From: VRUE01 sp963728835
GTDB lineage: Bacteria; Actinomycetota; Thermoleophilia; Solirubrobacterales; 70-9
DNA length: 64,000 nt
Assembly: GCA_963728835.1 (NCBI GenBank)
Contig: CAVSKZ010000002.1
Span: forward strand, 1,302,001-1,366,000
Reading direction: 5' to 3'
Below are positions 32,269 to 40,321 of this stretch, piece by piece. The notes under the pieces were generated by a model that did not search any database, had not been told where the DNA came from, and was given only the letters and a program-made list of their open reading frames with translations. How positions within the stretch are numbered: the stretch's first letter is position 1; the number at the start of each line of letters is the position of its first letter. A program made the translations under genes and the position numbers.

Positions 32269-33617
32269 AAGGCGGCGGCAAGAAGGCGCGGTCCAGCGGG
32301 AGGAGGAAACTGCCCACGGGGAAGAAGAAGGGATCCGCGGGAAAGAAGAAGCGCCGCGCGACGACCACGGCCCTGCCGGCCGAGTACAACATCCTTCTCA
32401 CCGCGACCCTCTGCCTGCTCGCACTCGGGGCGGTGATGGTCTTCTCGGCCAGCTCGACCACCCAGGTGCTGAGCGACGGCAACCTCTCCAACAGCGCCCT
32501 CTTCCTGAAACGGACGGTGATGTACGGCGCGATCGGCCTGCTGGTCATGCACCTCGTCGCGCGCCACGGCCTCGCCGCCGTGCGCCGGTTCACACCCGTG
32601 TTCCTGGTCGGTTCGCTCTTCCTCCTCCTGGTCGTGCTCGCAGCCGGCACCAGCGCCAACGGCGCCAGCCGCTGGCTCGGCGCCGGCCCTCTGCAGTTCC
32701 AGCCCTCCGAGCTGGCGAAGGTGGCGCTGGTCCTCTACGGCGCCGACATGCTCGCCCGCAAGCCGAAGATGACGCGTTCGATCGGCGACCTGATGCCCTA
32801 TCTGCTGGTCGTCGGCGCGGCCTGCCTGCTGATCATGGCCGAGCCGGACATGGGCACGACGATGGTCGTCGTCTTCGCCACCGGCGCAATGCTGGTCGCG
32901 GCCGGCGTCCGCCTGCGCGACCTCGGCCTGATCGCCCTCTGCGTCGGCTCCCTCGCCCTGGTGGCGGCCGTGATCGAGCCCTACCGGATGGCGCGGCTGA
33001 CGGGCTTCCTCAACCCCGGCTCCGATGCCGCCGGGGCTGGCTTCCAGGCGGCCCAGGCGAAGATCGCGCTCGGCTCCGGCGGCCTCTTCGGCGTCGGCAT
33101 CGGCGACGGCGTGCAGAAGGCCTTCTACCTGCCCGAGGCCCACACCGACATGATCTCCGCCGTGATCGGCGAGGAGCTCGGCCTCTTCGGCATCGTCGGC
33201 GTGGTCGGCCTCTTCTCGCTCTTCGGCTACGCCGGGCTGCGGGTCGCCCAGCGGGCCCGGGATCGCTACTCGAAGCTGCTCGTCGCCGGCCTCACCTCGA
33301 TGGTCATGGTGCAGGCGACGATCAACCTCTTCGCGGTGATGGGGCTGGCGCCGCTGACCGGCGTGCCGCTGCCCTTCGTCTCCTACGGCAACAGCAGCCT
33401 GCTGACGACGCTCTTCGCCGTTGGGCTGATCCTCGGCGTTGCCCGGAGTGGGACCGCCGGCGCTGGCAAACTGCGCGTCGTCGAGGGCGGGCGTTCACCT
33501 GCCCGCAAAAGGAGCCGACCGAGCCGTGGAAAAAGCGCCCAGAGTCGCAGTGGCAGCGGGGGGAACCGCAGGCCACGTCGTGCCGGCGATGGCCGTCGCC
33601 GACGAGCTGCGGGCTAG
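32265..33617 (+). CDS. ftsW: Division SEDS glycosyltransferase FtsW
   Basis: A 450-residue SEDS-family membrane protein, the septal peptidoglycan polymerase partner of FtsI. A basic N-terminal tail (KKARSSGRRKLPTGKKKG) precedes ten membrane helices. Family motifs are GASRWLGAGPLQFQPSELAK, IMAEPDMGTTM with the catalytic-region Asp, AHTDMISAVIGEELG, and PLPFVSYGNSSLL. The basic C-terminal extension of about 50 residues overlaps the start of murG by 92 bases. FtsW rather than RodA is indicated by the position in the cluster. Confidence 0.95.
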   Translation: MKGGGKKARSSGRRKLPTGKKKGSAGKKKRRATTTALPAEYNILLTATLCLLALGAVMVFSASSTTQVLSDGNLSNSALFLKRTVMYGAIGLLVMHLVARHGLAAVRRFTPVFLVGSLFLLLVVLAAGTSANGASRWLGAGPLQFQPSELAKVALVLYGADMLARKPKMTRSIGDLMPYLLVVGAACLLIMAEPDMGTTMVVVFATGAMLVAAGVRLRDLGLIALCVGSLALVAAVIEPYRMARLTGFLNPGSDAAGAGFQAAQAKIALGSGGLFGVGIGDGVQKAFYLPEAHTDMISAVIGEELGLFGIVGVVGLFSLFGYAGLRVAQRARDRYSKLLVAGLTSMVMVQATINLFAVMGLAPLTGVPLPFVSYGNSSLLTTLFAVGLILGVARSGTAGAGKLRVVEGGRSPARKRSRPSRGKSAQSRSGSGGNRRPRRAGDGRRRRAAG

Positions 33618-34677
33618 CGGCGCCGACGTCTCCTTCCTCGGCGCACGGGGGAAGATAGAGGCCGCGCTGGTGCCCGAGGCCGGTTACGGGATCGACCTCC
33701 TCGACGTGCGCGGGCTCGACCGCCGCAACCCCCTGCGGGCGGCGATGGCCGTGGGCAAGGCGGCAGGCGCGGTCGGGGCGGCCCGGCGGGTGCTGCGCGA
33801 GCGCGGAGTCGACGTCGTCCTCGGCGGCGGCGGCTACGTCGCGGGGGCGGTCGGGATGTCGGCGGTCCTCTCGCGGGTCCCGCTGGTCCTGACAGAGGCC
33901 GACAGCCACCTCGGGCTCTCCAACCGGCTGCTGGCCCGGCGGGCGCGACGCGTCTGCCTCTCCTTCCCGATCGCCGGGCGCGATGGCGAGCACTACCTGC
34001 TCACCGGTCGCCCTGTCCCCGCATCCGTGCTGGGTGCGGACCGGCCGCAGGCCCGAGAGCGGTTCGGGGTCGCCGCTGCCGACCGCTGCCTGCTGGTCAT
34101 GGGCGGCAGCCAGGGCGCCCGCTCGATCAACCTGGCGGCGGTCGGGGCGTTTGCCGAGGGCCAGGAAGCGGGTGCTCGCGACTTCCACGTGATCCACCTC
34201 AGCGGCGAGCGCGACCACGACGAGATCGTCCGGCGGCTTGCCTCGGCCCCGCACCCCGAGCGCTACACGCTGATCGCCTACGAGCCCGGCCTCGCCGACG
34301 TCCTCGCCGCCTGCGACTTGGTGCTGGCGCGCTCAGGGGGCTCGATCTTCGAGGTGACGGCGGCGGGGAAGCCGGCGATCCTCGTCCCCTACCCCCACGC
34401 GACCGCCGACCACCAGTGGGGCAATGCCGAGTGGATGGCCGGCGGCGGCGCGGCCGAGATCGTCGCCGACGCCGATCTGGACGCCCCGGCGCTGGCCCGG
34501 CGCGTGGCGAGCCTGTTCGCCGACGAGGAGCGCCTCGCCGCGATGTCGAAGGCCTCAACCGCCCTCGCCCGCCCCGACGCGGCGCGCCGGATCGCGGACG
34601 AGGTGCTCGCCGCGGCAGAGGGGCCTTCCGGTGCGCCTTATCCCCCTATGAGGGGGGAAAGGCGCACCGGAACATGA
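33526..34677 (+). CDS. murG: UDP-GlcNAc:lipid I GlcNAc transferase MurG
   Basis: A 383-residue GT28 enzyme converting lipid I to lipid II at the inner face of the membrane. The N-terminal glycine loop is AAGGTAGHVVPAMAVAD, followed by FLGARGKIEAALVP, a second loop VLGGGGYVAGAV and the C-terminal UDP-GlcNAc site (MGGSQGARSIN, LARSGGSIFEVTAAGKPAIL and TADHQ). The GTG at 33526 has AAAAGGAG upstream and lies within the ftsW gene. The last 16 residues (GAPYPPMRGERRTGT) are encoded by a palindrome and are not part of the conserved fold. Confidence 0.95.
   Translation: MEKAPRVAVAAGGTAGHVVPAMAVADELRASGADVSFLGARGKIEAALVPEAGYGIDLLDVRGLDRRNPLRAAMAVGKAAGAVGAARRVLRERGVDVVLGGGGYVAGAVGMSAVLSRVPLVLTEADSHLGLSNRLLARRARRVCLSFPIAGRDGEHYLLTGRPVPASVLGADRPQARERFGVAAADRCLLVMGGSQGARSINLAAVGAFAEGQEAGARDFHVIHLSGERDHDEIVRRLASAPHPERYTLIAYEPGLADVLAACDLVLARSGGSIFEVTAAGKPAILVPYPHATADHQWGNAEWMAGGGAAEIVADADLDAPALARRVASLFADEERLAAMSKASTALARPDAARRIADEVLAAAEGPSGAPYPPMRGERRTGT
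34626..34672. repeat. Palindrome at the murG/murC junction
   Basis: TTCCGGTGCGCCTTATCCCCC (split as 34626-34636 and 34637-34646) pairs with 34652-34672 with one mismatch. It encodes the MurG tail, and its right arm holds AGGGGGGAAAGG, the only ribosome binding site for murC (ATG 34674). Confidence 0.88.
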
Positions 34678-35930
34678 GCGTGGATGACTGGGCCTCACGG
34701 CGACTGCACTTCATCGGCATCGGCGGCGCCGGGATGAGCGGGCTGGCGCTGGTCTGCGCCGAGCTGGGCGCCACCGTGACCGGCAGCGACCGCGCCGACT
34801 CCTCTTATATGGAGCGCCTGCGGGCGGCCGGTCTGGAGCCGGTCGTCGGCCACGACGCCGCCAATTTGCCCGACGGCGCCGAGGTGGTCGTCTCGACCGC
34901 GATCGGCGCCGATAACCCCGAGCTTGCGCTCGCCCGCGAGCGCGGGGTCGAGCCGATCCACCGCGGCGCCCTGCTGGCGCAGATCTGCGCCGAGAAGCGC
35001 CTTGTCGCGGTTGCCGGAACCCACGGCAAGACGACCACGACCGCGATGCTGGCCTGGGCGCTGCGGGCGCTCGGCGCTGACCCGGCCTTCTTCGTCGGCG
35101 GCGAGGTGCCCGGGCTCGGTCCGGGCGCCGCCGCCGCCAACTCGGGCTGGGGGACGGGCGAGTGGGTCGTGGCGGAGGCCGACGAGAGCGACGGGAGCTT
35201 CCTGCGGCTGAAGCCCGAGATCGCGGTCGTCACCAACGTCGAGATGGACCACCACGCGCACTGGGGCTCGATCGCCGAGCTGCGGGCTGCCTTCGCCGAG
35301 TTCGCCGCCAAGGCGCAGGCGGTCGCCCGCCCCGAGGACCTCGACAGCGACCCCGAGCTTTCCGTGCCCGGGCACCACAACGTGCTGAACGCCCGCGCTG
35401 CGGTGGCTGCGGCGGGCCTCGCCGGGTTCGACGCCGGGGAGGCGGCGCGGGCCCTGGCCGACTTCCCCGGCGTGCACCGCCGCCTGGAGCTGAAGGGGGA
35501 GCTCGGCGGCGCGCGCGTCTACGACGACTACGCCCACCACCCGACCGAGGTCCGGGCGGCGCTGTCCGCCCTGCGCGAGCTCGGCCCCGAGCGCCTGGTC
35601 GCCGTCTTCCAGCCGCATCTCTATTCCCGCACAAAGGCATTCGCCGAGCAGTTCGGCGCGGCGCTGGCTCTCGCCGACGAGGCCGTCGTCCTCGACGTCT
35701 ACCCGGCGCGCGAGGAGCCGGTAGGCGAGTTGGCCGGGGTCAGCGGGCTCGACGTCGCCCGCGCCGCGGCCGACCGGATGGGCGGCAGGCCGGTGCGCTG
35801 GGCGCCAACCCTCGAGGCGGCGCAGGGAGCGGTCGCCACGCGCCTGGGCGCCGGCGATGTCTTGGTCACGATCGGCGCCGGCGACGTCTTCCGCCTCGGA
35901 GAGGCGCTGGTCGAGGGGGGCGAGGGGTGA
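34674..35930 (+). CDS. murC: UDP-N-acetylmuramate:L-alanine ligase
   Basis: A 418-residue Mur ligase that adds the first stem-peptide residue. Motifs: FIGIGGAGMSGLAL near the N-terminus, ATP site VAGTHGKTTTTAMLAW, EADESDGSFLRL, TNVEMDHHAHW, PGHHNVLNARAAVA, YDDYAHHPTEVRAAL and FQPHLYSRTKAF. It is about 40 residues shorter than many MurC proteins; the central domain between AKAQAVARPED and SVPGHHN lacks the usual strand pair. The ATG overlaps the murG stop and its ribosome binding site lies in a hairpin. Confidence 0.94.
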   Translation: MSVDDWASRRLHFIGIGGAGMSGLALVCAELGATVTGSDRADSSYMERLRAAGLEPVVGHDAANLPDGAEVVVSTAIGADNPELALARERGVEPIHRGALLAQICAEKRLVAVAGTHGKTTTTAMLAWALRALGADPAFFVGGEVPGLGPGAAAANSGWGTGEWVVAEADESDGSFLRLKPEIAVVTNVEMDHHAHWGSIAELRAAFAEFAAKAQAVARPEDLDSDPELSVPGHHNVLNARAAVAAAGLAGFDAGEAARALADFPGVHRRLELKGELGGARVYDDYAHHPTEVRAALSALRELGPERLVAVFQPHLYSRTKAFAEQFGAALALADEAVVLDVYPAREEPVGELAGVSGLDVARAAADRMGGRPVRWAPTLEAAQGAVATRLGAGDVLVTIGAGDVFRLGEALVEGGEG

Positions 35931-36838
35931 GGCCGCCGCCGGGCGTCCAGCCCGATTTCCCCCTGAGCCGGCTGACGACCGTGCGCACCGGCGGCGCCGC
36001 TGACTGGTTCGCCCGGCCGGAGACCGAGGCCGAGCTGTCGGAGCTGCTTGCCTGGGCGCGTGAGCAGGGCCTCGCCCTGGGGACGGTCGGCTCGGGCTCC
36101 AACCTGCTGGTCGCCGACGCCGGCTTCCGCGGTCTTGCGATCAAGCTCGACGGGCAGCTGGCGAGGGTCGAGCGCGAGGGAGAGCGGCTGATCTGCGGCG
36201 GCGGCGCCCGCTTGCCCTCGGTCTCGGCCAAGGCGGCGGGCTGGGGCCTTGCCGGGATCGAGTTCGGGGTCAACATCCCCGGCACCGCGGGAGGCGCGGT
36301 GAGGATGAACGCCAACGCCTACGGGGGCCAGCTCGCCGAGGTGCTGGAGTGGGTCGACGTCGCCACGGCGGCGGGGATCGACCGCCGGGAGCCCGGGCAG
36401 CTCGGCTTCGCCTACCGCAGCTCCAACCTGGGGCCCGGCGAGGTCGTGGCGCGGGTCTCGTTTCGCCTGCGCCCCGACGATCCCGCCGCGATCAGGGCAC
36501 GGCTCGAGGAGATGCGGGACCGCCGCCGCGAGGCGCAGCCCTCTGGGATCAAGACCTTCGGCTCGACCTTCAAGAACCCCGAGGACGAGCGGGCGGAGGG
36601 GCGCAGCGCGGGCCAGCTGCTCGAGGCGGCGGGCTGCCGCGGCCTGCACCGGGGCGGCGCCCGCTTCTCCGAGAAGCACGCCAACTTCGTCGAGAACACC
36701 GGCGAGGCGACGACAGCCGAGATCCTCGAGCTGATGGCCGAGGGCCGCCGCCGCGTCCACGACCGCTTCGGCGTGGTGCTGGAGCCCGAGGTGCAGGTGC
36801 TCGGAGAGGTCCGCCGGCCCGAGGGTTGGGCGCTGTGA
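35927..36838 (+). CDS. murB: UDP-N-acetylenolpyruvoylglucosamine reductase
   Basis: A 303-residue FAD enzyme reducing UDP-GlcNAc-enolpyruvate to UDP-MurNAc. FAD-binding segments TTVRTGGAADWFARP and GSGSNLLVADAGFRGLAI are clear; GIEFGVNIPGTAGGAVRMNA follows, then the catalytic region FAYRSSNL, and GSTFKNPEDE with the catalytic Ser. GARFSEKHANFVEN marks the type I/II end with the active-site Glu further on. It overlaps murC (GTGA) and ftsQ (GTGA). Confidence 0.95.
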   Translation: MRPPPGVQPDFPLSRLTTVRTGGAADWFARPETEAELSELLAWAREQGLALGTVGSGSNLLVADAGFRGLAIKLDGQLARVEREGERLICGGGARLPSVSAKAAGWGLAGIEFGVNIPGTAGGAVRMNANAYGGQLAEVLEWVDVATAAGIDRREPGQLGFAYRSSNLGPGEVVARVSFRLRPDDPAAIRARLEEMRDRRREAQPSGIKTFGSTFKNPEDERAEGRSAGQLLEAAGCRGLHRGGARFSEKHANFVENTGEATTAEILELMAEGRRRVHDRFGVVLEPEVQVLGEVRRPEGWAL

Positions 36839-37374
36839 GGCGGCTGTCCCGGACGGTTGGCGTGATCCTCGCGGTGATCGCCGTCGCCTTCGTCTGGCAG
36901 CGCCTGTTCGGGGAGGAGCCGCTGGCGCCCCGGCTGGTTTCGAGCACCCCGGTGGCCTTGATCGGCGCCGAATCCGAAGAGCCCGTGGCGGTCGCCGCAG
37001 ACGGCACGATCCTCGCCTGGTTTCCGGTCCGGGAGGAGACAGCCCTGCCCAGCCTGCCGCTCGACGCGCCCCCGGGAAAGGGCCGGCGCCTCGAGGGGCC
37101 GATGCTCGAACAGGTCCGCGTCCTCGCCGCCGTCCCGCCGGCCCTGCGCCCCTATGTCGCGAGCAGCTACTACGGCGAAAGCGGGGTGGACGTCCTGCTC
37201 GAGTCCGGAATCGAACTGCGCTTCGGCGAAGCGAGGCAGGCTGCGCGCAAGTGGCGGGCGGCCGCCGCGGTTCTCGCCGACCCCTCGATCGAATCGCTCG
37301 ATTATGTCAACCTGCATGCCCCCAGCCGCCCCGCGATAGGCGGCTCTGGGCATACGCTTCCGCCGATTCCCTAA
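36835..37374 (+). CDS. ftsQ: FtsQ-like division protein without a recognisable POTRA domain
   Basis: A 179-residue bitopic protein in the ftsQ position between murB and ftsZ. One N-terminal membrane helix (TVGVILAVIAVAFVW) is followed directly by the FtsQ beta-domain pattern: EEPVAVAADGTILAWF, LPSLPLD, LEQVRVLAAVPPALRP and a final SIESLDYVNLHAPSRPAIGG, the usual FtsQ end. The POTRA segment of about 70 residues that normally lies between helix and beta-domain is missing, and total length is about 100 residues below the family norm. Either the protein is truly reduced, or it is an FtsQ variant of this lineage. Confidence 0.75.
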   Translation: MRRLSRTVGVILAVIAVAFVWQRLFGEEPLAPRLVSSTPVALIGAESEEPVAVAADGTILAWFPVREETALPSLPLDAPPGKGRRLEGPMLEQVRVLAAVPPALRPYVASSYYGESGVDVLLESGIELRFGEARQAARKWRAAAAVLADPSIESLDYVNLHAPSRPAIGGSGHTLPPIP

Positions 37375-37392
37375 ACCCTCGACCACAGGGTT
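37374..37392 (+). terminator. Weak hairpin after ftsQ
   Basis: AACCCT (37374-37379) can pair with AGGGTT (37387-37392) around a seven-base loop. A second small stem CTCAAG/CTTGAG follows near 37407. There is no U-run, so termination is uncertain. Confidence 0.3.
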
Positions 37393-37454
37393 AGATACGC
37401 GAAACCCTCAAGTAAGCCTTGAGATATTCCGGGTGCAGGATGCCGCCCGGTCGT

Positions 37455-37483
37455 TTGACAGACCCCGCGAAATGCCCTACGTT
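37455..37483 (+). promoter_or_regulatory. ftsZ promoter (TTGACA-17-TACGTT)
   Basis: A consensus -35 TTGACA (37455-37460) and TACGTT (37478-37483) are separated by 17 bases, the best housekeeping promoter in the window. The resulting leader is about 130 bases. Confidence 0.65.
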
Positions 37484-37551
37484 GAGCGCAATTTCCGCGG
37501 TCACGGCGTACCCTTGAACCCTTAAGCATCGCTGTAGCTTCGGATAGAACC

Positions 37552-37582
37552 AAGGCTCAACTCAATCTAAGGCTCAACTCAA
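37552..37582 (+). repeat. Tandem direct repeat in the ftsZ leader
   Basis: AAGGCTCAACTCAA occurs twice (37552-37565 and 37569-37582) with a 17-base period, followed by a small GCCGG/CCGGC hairpin before the ftsZ ribosome binding site. Confidence 0.7.
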
Positions 37583-37619
37583 ACGCCGGCTCAAGGCCGG
37601 TGGCTGGAGAAATCGGGAG

Positions 37620-38699
37620 ATGGAATCCACATACCTCGCGGTGATCAAGGTCGTCGGCGCCGGCGGCGGCGGTACCAACGCCGTCAGTCGCATGGTCGAC
37701 GCCGGCATTCGCGGTGTCGAGTTCGTCGCGGTCAACACCGACGCTCAGGCTCTGCAGGCCTGCGACGCCGACATCAAGCTCTCGATCGGCCAGGAGCTGA
37801 CGCGCGGCCTCGGCGCGGGCGGGAATCCCGAGGTCGGCGCGGGCGCGGCGGCGGAGAGCCGCGATGAGATCAAGGAGGCGCTGAAGGGCGCCGACATGGT
37901 CTTCGTCACCGCGGGCGAGGGCGGCGGCACTGGAACGGGCTCGGCACCGGTCATCGCCGAGATCGCCAAGGAGGAGATCGGCGCGCTGACGGTCGGCGCG
38001 GTGACCAAGCCGTTTGAGTTCGAGGGCAAACGGCGGATGCAGCAGGCGCTCGAGGGGATCGAGAAGCTGCGCAACAACGTCGACACCCTGATCATCGTCC
38101 CGAACGAGAAGCTGCTGCAGGCCGTCGAGCGGCGCACCAGCGTGCTGGAGGCGTTCCGCCAGGCCGACGACATCCTGCGCCAGGGCGTGCAGGGCATCAC
38201 CGACCTGATCACGATCCCGGGCCTGATCAACCTCGACTTCGCCGACGTGCGCACGATCATGCGCGACGCCGGCTCGGCCCTGATGGGGGTCGGCTCCGCC
38301 GCCGGCGAGGCCCGCGCCCTCGACGCCGCCAAGGCGGCGATCACCTCGCCGCTGATCGAGGAGTCGATCAAGGGCGCGACGGGGATGCTGCTCAACATCA
38401 CCGGGCCCGAGGACCTCGGCCTCTTCGAGGTCAACGAGGCGGCCCAGCTGGTCCAGGCCGAGGCCGACGACAACGCCAACATCATCTTCGGCTCCGTCGT
38501 CGACCAGTCGATGAAGGACGAGGTTCGCGTCACGGTGATCGCGACCGGCTTCGAGGGCTTCGAGCTGCTGGCCCGCTCGCCGCAGCGAGTGCGGCGTCGC
38601 TATGAGAGCAAACCGCGGATCTCGGCTGAGGACACCGACATTCGCAAACTGCGGGTCTCGGACGACGACATAGACGTGCCTGGATTTCTCAAGGAATAG
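37620..38699 (+). CDS. ftsZ: Cell division GTPase FtsZ
   Basis: A 359-residue tubulin homologue that forms the Z ring. The nucleotide-binding N-terminus is KVVGAGGGGTNAVSRM, the tubulin signature is GGGTGTGSAPVIAE (about residues 101-114), and the T7 loop reads NLDFADVRTIM with the catalytic Asp. After a short linker the conserved C-terminal peptide is DDIDVPGFLKE, the contact site for FtsA/SepF-type partners. The ATG at 37620 follows GGAGAAATCGGGAG. Confidence 0.98.
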   Translation: MESTYLAVIKVVGAGGGGTNAVSRMVDAGIRGVEFVAVNTDAQALQACDADIKLSIGQELTRGLGAGGNPEVGAGAAAESRDEIKEALKGADMVFVTAGEGGGTGTGSAPVIAEIAKEEIGALTVGAVTKPFEFEGKRRMQQALEGIEKLRNNVDTLIIVPNEKLLQAVERRTSVLEAFRQADDILRQGVQGITDLITIPGLINLDFADVRTIMRDAGSALMGVGSAAGEARALDAAKAAITSPLIEESIKGATGMLLNITGPEDLGLFEVNEAAQLVQAEADDNANIIFGSVVDQSMKDEVRVTVIATGFEGFELLARSPQRVRRRYESKPRISAEDTDIRKLRVSDDDIDVPGFLKE

Positions 38700-38720
38700 C
38701 GCCAGGAGTGGGTGCGGGAG

Positions 38721-38786
38721 GGGCCGTCGGGGGTCCCTTCTCAGGCCGCTTCGCGGGAGTTCCTGAGAAGGGACCCCCGACGGCCC
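38721..38786. repeat. Palindromic element, family C, copy 1
   Basis: Two 25-base arms (38721-38745 and 38762-38786) are exact complements around the 16-base loop CCGCTTCGCGGGAGTT. The loop is identical, in opposite orientation, in the copy at 62283-62350. It separates ftsZ from gcvT. Confidence 0.95.
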
Positions 38787-38820
38787 TAGCGAGCGCTCAG
38801 GCAATAGCCTTGCGCGCGCC

Positions 38821-39888
38821 ATGAGGACTCCGCTCTATGACCAACACCTCGACGCGGGAGCCAAGATGGTTCCCTTTGCCGGCTGGGAGATGCCGGTGTC
38901 CTACGAGGGGATTCGGGAGGAGCACTCGGCTGTTCGGACTCATGCGGGGATGTTCGACGTGTCTCACATGGGCGAGGTCGAGGTGGAGGGGCCCGGGGCG
39001 CTGGCCTTTCTGCAGCGGGTGCTCTCCAACGACGTGGCGAAGATCGAGGTCGCCGGGGCGCAGTACTCCTGCCTGTGCAACGAGGAGGGTGGGGTCCTCG
39101 ACGACCTCTTCGCCTACCGGCTCGGCGGGGACCGCTACCTGATCGTCACCAACTCGGCCAACCACGCGGCGGACCTGGGCTGGCTGGGGCGGTGGAGCCG
39201 CGAGTTCGACGTCGCGGTGCGCGACGTCGCCGAGCGCTACGCGATGCTCGCCGTGCAGGGCCCGCACGCGCGGGCGATCGCCGGCCACGCCCTCGGCATC
39301 GCGCTGCCGCCCCGGATGCGGGTCGCGACGGCGCGGATAGGCGGGCGCCCGGCGCTCGTCTGCGGTACCGGCTACACCGGCGAGGACGGGGTCGAGCTTT
39401 TGATCGATCCGGAGGTGGCAGCGGCGATCTGGGCGGAGCTGCTCGACGCCGGCGTCGTCCCCTGCGGCCTCGGCGCCCGCGACACCCTGCGCCTCGAGGC
39501 CTGCTTCCACCTGCACGGCAACGACCTGACCCCCGACCGCAACCCGATCGAGGCCGGCCTCGGCTGGTGCTGCGCCGAGGGAACTGGATTCCTCGGCTCG
39601 GAGGCCGTAGCCCAGGCGCGCCGCGAGGGGACGGCGGAGAAGCTCGCCCCGTTTCAGATCGACGGCGCCGGCATCCCGCGGCAGGGGAACCCGGTGCTGG
39701 CGGGCGGCGAGGCGGCGGGTGCCGTCACCTCCGGCACCTTCTCCCCCTCGCTCGAGGTCGGGATCGGGATGGCCTACGTCCGCTCCGACCTCGCCGAGCC
39801 CGGGACAGAGGTCGAGATCGACGTGCGAGGCAAGCGCCGCCCCGCCCGGGTAGCTTCCAAGCCCCTCTACAGCAGCAAGGAGAGATGA
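38821..39888 (+). CDS. gcvT: Glycine cleavage system T protein (aminomethyltransferase)
   Basis: A 355-residue tetrahydrofolate-dependent aminomethyltransferase releasing ammonia and methylene-THF from the H-protein-bound intermediate. Motifs: FAGWEMPVSYEGIREEHSAV, MFDVSHMGEVEVEG (with the conserved Asp-Val-Ser), YLIVTNSAN, GYTGEDGVELLI, GLGARDTLRLEACF and the C-terminal GNPVLAGGEAAGAVTSGTFSP. It begins a gcvT-H-PA-PB operon. A TAGCCT box lies at 38805-38810, ten bases before the ATG. Confidence 0.95.
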   Translation: MRTPLYDQHLDAGAKMVPFAGWEMPVSYEGIREEHSAVRTHAGMFDVSHMGEVEVEGPGALAFLQRVLSNDVAKIEVAGAQYSCLCNEEGGVLDDLFAYRLGGDRYLIVTNSANHAADLGWLGRWSREFDVAVRDVAERYAMLAVQGPHARAIAGHALGIALPPRMRVATARIGGRPALVCGTGYTGEDGVELLIDPEVAAAIWAELLDAGVVPCGLGARDTLRLEACFHLHGNDLTPDRNPIEAGLGWCCAEGTGFLGSEAVAQARREGTAEKLAPFQIDGAGIPRQGNPVLAGGEAAGAVTSGTFSPSLEVGIGMAYVRSDLAEPGTEVEIDVRGKRRPARVASKPLYSSKER

Positions 39889-39889
39889 C

Positions 39890-40285
39890 TTGGCCGACGC
39901 GACCTACCCCGACGACCTGCTCTACCACGACCAGCATGACTGGGCGCGGCTGGAGGGGGACGACCATGCCGTCTTCGGGATCACCTGGTACGCCCAGGAC
40001 AGTCTCGGCGAGGTGGTCTTCTACGACCCGCCGGAGGTGGGCGGCACCGTCGACAAAGACGCCACCTACGCGGAGGTGGAGTCGGTGAAGGCGGTCTCCG
40101 ACGTGATCGCGCCACTCTCGGGGGAGATCGTCGAGGTCAACGACTCCCTCGAAGACGCCCCGGAGAAGATCAACGAGGACCCCTACGGCGAGGGCTGGCT
40201 GGTCAAGGTCAAGCTGACCGCGCCGGAGGAGGCCGGAGCGCTGCTCGGCGCGGGCGAATACCGCAAGTTGCTGGAAAACGCCTGA
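39890..40285 (+). CDS. gcvH: Glycine cleavage system H protein
   Basis: A 131-residue lipoyl carrier. The lipoylated Lys is in AEVESVKAVSDVIAPL, and DDHAVFGITWYAQDSLGEV and the C-terminal NEDPYGEGWLVKVK match the family. The start is TTG 39890 with AAGGAG ten bases upstream; no ATG or GTG fits. It shuttles the aminomethyl group between the P and T proteins. Confidence 0.96.
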   Translation: MADATYPDDLLYHDQHDWARLEGDDHAVFGITWYAQDSLGEVVFYDPPEVGGTVDKDATYAEVESVKAVSDVIAPLSGEIVEVNDSLEDAPEKINEDPYGEGWLVKVKLTAPEEAGALLGAGEYRKLLENA

Positions 40286-40308
40286 GAAGGCGCGGCCACC
40301 CGCTTCCG

Positions 40309-40314
40309 TAGCCT
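40309..40314 (+). promoter_or_regulatory. -10 box (TAGCCT) of a probable leaderless gcvPA promoter
   Basis: TAGCCT is followed after seven bases by the GTG at 40322, with no Shine-Dalgarno. It offers a second transcription start inside the gcv operon. Confidence 0.45.
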
Positions 40315-40321
40315 TCCCGGA

